Assembly (NCBI GenBank): GCA_039105265.1
Contig: JAPFFF010000044.1
Span: 1,054,001-1,118,000 of the forward strand
Length of the DNA: 64,000 bases
Origin: Tritrichomonas musculus
Lineage: Eukaryota > Parabasalia > Tritrichomonadida > Tritrichomonadidae
Direction: 5' to 3'
This document shows, one piece after another, positions 59,481 to 64,000 of this stretch (positions are counted from its first letter, which is position 1; every line of letters starts with the position of its first letter). The position numbers were made by a program, and so were the translations under genes. The notes beneath the pieces were generated by a model. The model was not told the origin of the DNA and did no database searches. It saw nothing but the letters and a program-made list of their open reading frames with translations.

Positions 59481-59956
59481 GGAAATAAAAAATGAAAAAT
59501 AAAAAAGAAATATAAATTTGTGATTCTCGTTTGTGATGAGAGATGGTGATATCATTTGTGAATATTATTTTTTGTAAAAATCGTTCTAGGGTTTTCATGT
59601 TTGTGTACCTATCTTAGGAAGGTCAGTTTTTCGTGTTTCATCATGTAAAATTTAAAATGTGAAATTGTAGATTGCCTATTGCGCATGTTGTAATCTTCTA
59701 TGTAAGGTAGATAGCCCAAAATTCAGAAATTTGTATTTGTAGATGTGGTAGGGTTTTGGGGGAGTTTGCTGGGAATTTCAGAAAATTATTTAAATTATGT
59801 ATGTTCGGTAATGGAAACACAGCTGAAAACAATAAAAAGTACACTACTGTTTTTTGCATACCTGACCTAAGCGCGGAGAGCCGCGCTGTAAAGTAAGGTA
59901 TGTGCCTTCCAGTAGTTTGGTCTTTAAACCTGACTGCTGTGCTAAATATTACTACT
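59481..59956 (-). repeat. Right TIR of element C
   Basis: Inverse of 38093-38568 with one mismatch (59740). It ends ATTACTACT and contains the same GC-rich hairpin (59870-59887). No gene is seen inside it, only outward frames with GTG starts. Confidence 0.97.
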
Positions 59957-60581
59957 TTGGTGATTGTTGGACTTGTGGAAAAGGAGATGTTGCAGTGTTT
60001 GCAAACTTATTTGTTTGTGGGGGTGATTTGAAAGGAGATGTCCCGAAATCCTTCATATACGGTGATGTAGTTGCATTAGCTAATTGCATCGGTTTCTTTG
60101 TTTGTAGTGGTGTTTGTGGAGGTGAATTGATAACAGGTATTGTTTGTGATTGTTGATTAAATTGATTCATTTGTGGTGGTGGCGGTGGTGATTGATTTCC
60201 GAAATGAACGTGTTTAGTCTTCTGGTATTCCTCTTGAACATCATCAATATGTTGATTTCGATCAATGTATTGATAATCTTGCAGCTTTCTTTTCAAACGA
60301 AAATCATTATGTTCCTGTTGTTCATTTAATACCAAGTTATTTGTTTGTCTTTGGTAATCCAATAAATTAGTTCTTGGATGTAATTGAGTCCTCAATACAT
60401 TAGCTTGTGTTTGATATAATTGTGCATTTGCATTTCCAATCTGTTGTACTTCATATGCTTGTTGATTTATCTCACGTGCCCGTTCACGTGCTCTCTGTCG
60501 TTGTTTACGTCTTGCTTTCTCTCGTTCTTCTCTCTCGATTTGTTCCTTTGTTTTAAACAAATTACCGAGATTATTAAACAT
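59952..60581 (-). pseudogene. 5' fragment of B gene interrupted by element C
   Basis: It begins MFNNLGNLFKTKEQIEREEREKARRKQRQRARE, a basic helical stretch, then Gln/Asn-rich and Pro-rich sequence (QSPPPPPQMNQFN). At the target site the frame hits a TAG supplied by the TIR of C. The downstream part is at 37542-38092 in the same phase. Total before interruption was about 390 codons. It was probably a virion-associated or nucleic-acid-binding protein, judged only by composition. Confidence 0.8.
59957..59962. repeat. Target-site duplication of element C, right (TTGGTG)
   Basis: Exact copy of 38087-38092 immediately outside the right TIR. Confidence 0.93.
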
Positions 60582-60594
60582 ATTCTTTGATACT

Positions 60595-60969
60595 TCAATA
60601 AATTAATAAGCAACTGAATATAAATGATTCAGGTTCAATAACGTTTCCTTTCATGTCTGTAAACCATAAATGATACTCTTTTTTTGTGTTGTTCAGACAT
60701 TCATATTTCCTGTATTTGGTTTGTCTTCTGTTAGCAAGCATAATGAAATGGTCGCAGAAAGGCATGAATTCAACGATATCTGAATGAACCATCAAATCAC
60801 CGACAATATGTTGATTGACAACAGCACCACAATACTGAACAACAATGTACTTCTTGTTGCGACTATAAACGAAATCATCAGGAAGATTAAAATCTTTTGT
60901 TTGTGTGTGATAGTATCGTTTAGTTCTCGGTTCCCTCGAAAGCTTCGCTTGTGATTGTTTAGCTTTCAT
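60595..60969 (-). CDS. Conserved small protein after integrase (B)
   Basis: The product is 124 residues and homologous throughout to 45783 in C, with about 15 more residues at the N-terminus (KQSQAKLSREPRTKRYYHTQTKDF). The start overlaps the integrase stop by 11 bp. The all-beta pattern ends LWFTDMKGNVIEP..FIFSCLLIY. Intact. Same uncertain minor-capsid interpretation as its homologue. Confidence 0.6.
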   Translation of the reverse strand: MKAKQSQAKLSREPRTKRYYHTQTKDFNLPDDFVYSRNKKYIVVQYCGAVVNQHIVGDLMVHSDIVEFMPFCDHFIMLANRRQTKYRKYECLNNTKKEYHLWFTDMKGNVIEPESFIFSCLLIY

Positions 60970-62038
60970 TTTGCGTTTTATAAGTCAAAAAGAATACTTT
61001 ATAATCATCATTCAAAGCATCTATTGACGAACAAACATATTTTGTGTACATTATTGGGACTGTTATTATTGTTTTATTCTTCAGTGTTTTGTTAGTTTGA
61101 CGCAAAGGATTTAAAAGTTTACATTTAACGTTTCCTGATTCATAGCAAATGAATTCAGCGAGTTCATTGAACACTCTTCTTCGCTTTTCATGTTTCTTTT
61201 CTGTTTTTCCGTAATCGGTGTGAATGAGTATTATATTTTTGGGCTTGTATGACAGAAGACCTTTAAATTGTTGTTTTTGTTGAATCTCTTTCAATTGCAT
61301 TGATTTGGCTCTTATGTATTGCCATTCAAAGTCGCGGTCGTCTTGCATCTGTTGAGGTGTTAGATAAATGTATTTTGATTGCCGTTTGTCAAGGTATTCA
61401 TCGGTTTCTTCATCAAATGATGTGTATAAAGGATTCAATAAACGAAGAGATGAATGAGGCGTGTTATTGTACCATTCAACCATTTGTTGCATCAATACAT
61501 TGTTTGTCATTCGTTGTTGTGATTGACCGAAAGCATTTCGTAATGTTCTGATTACGGCATCAACACATTTATGCGCATTCGTGAAAGGTGAATCATCAAT
61601 GATTAACTTTATTTTGTTTGGTGCTTTGAATTTAATTGTATGTTTGTCTAATTGATATCTTTGCTCTTCACCGTTGCAATAACTTTTGAATGCATTTGAT
61701 ATGAAAGCCTTTTCACCATCACATTTGATTGTTTCAATTCTGATATTCCTTTTATTGACTAGTTTATCAATTACTTTGATTACGTAAAACTCAGATTTGT
61801 AATCAATTGGTTCAACAATTAAGTATTTGGTGTTTACATTGATTATTACTAAATAAGCTTTGTTTGACGCAAACATTATATCGATTTCGTACGCATACGG
61901 CTCAAATGAGAAGTCAGGTTTTGATAGTTTCTTTACTGTCTTCAATTGAAAGTCAGGTATATAGGGCTCTGTTTTAATGTTTGTGTCTTTGATGTATTTG
62001 TATTTAGATTTGAAAGGATAATTGATTGATTCATTCAT
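60959..62038 (-). CDS. Retrovirus-like (rve-type) integrase, element B
   Basis: The product is 359 residues, starting MNESINYPFKSKYKYI. First Asp in YEIDIMFASN (about residue 51), second in IKCDGEKAF (about 105), third acidic residue Asp in HKCVDAVIRTLRNAFG (about 158), 52 residues after the second. YNNTPHSSLRL follows, then the SH3-like domain from KPKNIILIHTDYGKT (about 265). The loop before the third acid is about 50 residues shorter than in C. No HHCC motif. Intact, so B could once move by itself and might still act in trans. Confidence 0.85.
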   Translation of the reverse strand: MNESINYPFKSKYKYIKDTNIKTEPYIPDFQLKTVKKLSKPDFSFEPYAYEIDIMFASNKAYLVIINVNTKYLIVEPIDYKSEFYVIKVIDKLVNKRNIRIETIKCDGEKAFISNAFKSYCNGEEQRYQLDKHTIKFKAPNKIKLIIDDSPFTNAHKCVDAVIRTLRNAFGQSQQRMTNNVLMQQMVEWYNNTPHSSLRLLNPLYTSFDEETDEYLDKRQSKYIYLTPQQMQDDRDFEWQYIRAKSMQLKEIQQKQQFKGLLSYKPKNIILIHTDYGKTEKKHEKRRRVFNELAEFICYESGNVKCKLLNPLRQTNKTLKNKTIITVPIMYTKYVCSSIDALNDDYKVFFLTYKTQNES

Positions 62039-62107
62039 TTGAATCGCAAAAATAAAGCATTAGTTTATGAAGGAACTCTGTTCCCTTTTGCAAAGCAAAA
62101 TGATTAT

Positions 62108-62722
62108 TTAATCAATCAAATTACGTTGAAACTTGAATTTGTTTATGAACAGTTGAACTCGTTTGTTATTTACATCTTGCATATATACAAATTGATTTCC
62201 TTTTTTATCTTGATTGATGTGTAATGTCTTATATAAATTATTCGTGATTTTACAATAAAAGATATCTTCATCAGTTTCGTCAACATAATGATAATAATAT
62301 TTGTGTTCTTCAAAGTTTCGTATTCCTTGCTTAGTTTCATAATAATCAATCATCATAGCATCATCAGGTATATCATCAATGAATTCATATTGAATTCCAT
62401 GAAATGCTGTTCTGTTATAACTGTTTTCAGATTGAGAACACCAACGAAGATTATTAATGTGATTATCAGTTTTATTTCTATTAATGTGGTCAACAACATT
62501 TTTATTGATTGGGTCATCATTTGGAATGAATTGAAGAGCAATCAAACGATGAAAAGAATATTTATGACCATTTAACTTGACTTGTTTATATCCTGTTGTG
62601 TTATTACATTCTTTCACTTCATGATGGTTGTCTTTACGTCTGATTGTAAATGGATAAACAGACAATATTTCATAATCATCAAAGTCTTTTAATTGTACAA
62701 ACTCAGCTGCTTGTTCGGTCAT
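62108..62722 (-). CDS. NUMOD4-HNH homing-type endonuclease (B, capsid-integrase gap)
   Basis: The product is 204 residues. MTEQAAEFVQLKDFDDYEIL is followed by YPFTIRRKDNHHEVKEC and the HNH core VDHINRNKTDNHINNLRWCSQSEN (about 78-101). Intact. In C the same gap holds the broken copy at 43913, whose N-terminal sequence is similar (EFVPLVDHDDYEIL). The insertion site is therefore ancestral to B and C and has decayed only in C. Confidence 0.8.
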   Translation of the reverse strand: MTEQAAEFVQLKDFDDYEILSVYPFTIRRKDNHHEVKECNNTTGYKQVKLNGHKYSFHRLIALQFIPNDDPINKNVVDHINRNKTDNHINNLRWCSQSENSYNRTAFHGIQYEFIDDIPDDAMMIDYYETKQGIRNFEEHKYYYHYVDETDEDIFYCKITNNLYKTLHINQDKKGNQFVYMQDVNNKRVQLFINKFKFQRNLID

Positions 62723-62730
62723 TTATGAAA

Positions 62731-62744
62731 CAAAAATAAAAAAT
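62731..62744 (-). promoter_or_regulatory. T-rich promoter-like tract of the 62108-62722 gene
   Basis: TTTATTTTTG on the minus strand ends 8 bases before the ATG. Confidence 0.4.
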
Positions 62745-62782
62745 CAATTTAAAAACTTAATCATCAAATTAAATCATTATTT

Positions 62783-63628
62783 TTATTCATTTGCTTGGCT
62801 TCCTTTTGGTGTTTCATCATCAACGTAAACTAATCCGTCAAGAGATAAATGGAAATAAGTGTCCCTAGTTATCCAAAGTTGAGTTGGTGGTGGTCTGGTG
62901 ATGGTTCCATCTGGCTCAACAACATTGTAATATGTATCATCAGCTCCTGTATATATTGGTTGCCCATTGACTTGTATTTGCACGTTTCCGAAACCTGAAT
63001 CTAAGCCGTCGAATGTATATCCTGCACTCGCTCGTTCAGTTTGAATATTGAATACAAATGATGTTGCATCACTGATTGTGTTGTTGTATCTCTTACCGTT
63101 CGCGTCATTCTTTGGCATTGTCATCGAATCTTCAAATTCCTTTGTGCATGAAAGAGTGATTGCATCTAAATCACCAGCCGTTAATTGATTTTCAAAGAAT
63201 CGTGCACCAATAGTTGAAACGTTTTCGTCTGGGAAGTTCTTTCCACCAATATTCAAGAAACAGTTTTGATAAACTGGATTTTCAAAGACTGTTAAATCAT
63301 TATGATGCTTTGGAAACATGATTGATAAATTAGTTGCATTGATTAATGGGATATTCAATGTTGACTTGATTCCGTTAGCTGCTGGAGCTATTGGGAAAGC
63401 ATGATAATCAACTTTTTGTGAAGGAATGATTAAACCTTGTCTTAAAATGTCTTCAATTCCTTGTCTTGTAGCTTCACAAACACCAAAGCCTTGCATATTA
63501 GATTTGCAAGCTGTGATTGTCATTCGATTAACAGTTAATGTTGCTGTCTGAGCAGAATAAGTTTCTTTCAATAATTGAGCTCTTGCATCATGATATTCAT
63601 TAACAACTCTGTAATAAGAATTTTTTTA
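62783..63628 (-). pseudogene. Major capsid protein of B, C-terminal fragment
   Basis: About 281 codons remain, from RVVNEYHDARAQLLKETYSAQT to the stop, corresponding to the second jelly roll of the C capsid (MTITACKSNMQGFGVCEATR; MFPKHHNDLTVFENPVYQN; LNIGGKNFPDENVS). The upstream frame ends at a TAA inside the T/A homopolymer at about 63616-63638. Beyond this there is no capsid sequence, so the N-terminal jelly roll is deleted or moved elsewhere. An in-frame TTG at 63571 is not a believable start. Confidence 0.85.
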
Positions 63629-64000
63629 AAAAAAAAAAAGACGAGCTGCCAAACGAACTTATGACCCTAATTAAAAAATTATAAATAAGAGTATCTTGTT
63701 TAAGGGTAAAGTTGGCTTTTCTTTTTTTTGAAATCTTTTAATTTATTCTATGTGCTGCTTGAATGAATTGTATGATCATTGAATTTATTTCTATGTAAAT
63801 TCAATCTTTTCTGAGGGGCATTCAAATGAACAGAAAAAAAAGAGCTCCACAGAGCTATCAAATCAATTTTTGTACAAAAAAGCAATACAACGTAATGTAA
63901 AATATTCTGAATTTTGGATATATAACAAAAAATGGTCCAAATCATGAAAAAAATAAAAAATGAAAATATCATAATCCAAAAAATATCAAGAAAACATTTT
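63629..64000. other. Gene-free AT-rich sequence at window end
   Basis: No coding frame with believable composition is seen on either strand. Only homopolymer runs and a small AGCTC-CACA-GAGCT hairpin (63842-63855) stand out. It does not resemble the capsid N-terminus or any TIR present here. It may be host DNA or another element. Confidence 0.5.

Larger units (their letters stand above)
38093..59956. mobile_element. Maverick/Polinton element C, complete (21,864 bp)
   Basis: It is bounded by 476-bp TIRs (one mismatch) starting 5'-AGTAGT, and by a TTGGTG duplication. It carries integrase, ATPase, MCP, pPolB, fibre, membrane microprotein and about ten others. It is inserted inside a protein-coding gene of element B. 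The near-identical TIRs and largely intact frames indicate recent movement. Visible damage is limited to the HNH gene (43913), a frame break in the 47572-50261 gene and a possible one near 47370. Confidence 0.95.
59957..63628. mobile_element. Maverick element B, right segment
   Basis: Continuation of B past the inserted C: 5' part of the cut gene, small capsid-like gene, integrase, HNH gene and 3' part of the MCP. It ends abruptly inside the MCP at about 63628, next to a T/A homopolymer junction. Confidence 0.75.

Overview
This AT-rich, apparently intron-free window is almost entirely Maverick/Polinton-type DNA, the self-synthesising, virus-like transposons of eukaryotes. The set present is diagnostic: retrovirus-like integrase, A32-type packaging ATPase, double-jelly-roll major capsid protein (MCP), protein-primed family B DNA polymerase (pPolB) and terminal inverted repeats (TIRs) starting 5'-AG with a 6-bp target duplication. 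Very short leaders after T-rich tracts, a KilA-N protein, NUMOD4-HNH endonucleases and a BspA-like leucine-rich repeat point to a parabasalid (Trichomonas-type) nuclear genome. The organism is an inference.

Three elements are stacked. Element A (1 to about 22136) enters with its integrase C-terminus. It then carries ATPase, MCP, two HNH endonucleases, small proteins, a 1.1-kb gene boxed by inverted repeats, a pPolB with one in-frame TGA, a GIY-YIG-like gene, a penton-like gene and two giant fibre-like genes, and ends in a hairpin-rich right terminus (...ACTACT). Element B (22137-38092 plus 59957-63628) is a decayed relative. Its pPolB has one in-frame TAA, its fibre gene and its DLNGD-motif gene are frameshifted, its MCP lacks the N-terminus, and another gene is cut by the insertion of C. 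Element C (38093-59956; 21,864 bp) is complete, with 476-bp TIRs that differ at one base and a perfect TTGGTG duplication lying inside B's gene. C is therefore a recent insertion into B.

B and C share at least ten gene families, but the block from polymerase to MCP is inverted between them. A belongs to a more distant lineage with its own integrase C-terminus, polymerase and MCP. By family knowledge, each element would replicate by pPolB with a terminal protein (not identified here), insert through its integrase, and package DNA with the ATPase into capsids of MCP plus a penton-like protein. All three also carry long fibre-like proteins built from bacteriophage tail-fibre-like modules, and C's fibre contains a BspA-like leucine-rich-repeat insert between two 400-bp duplicates. 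B and C also share a membrane microprotein of about 40 residues and an HNH domain embedded inside the polymerase. The last 370 bases of the window contain no recognisable gene.
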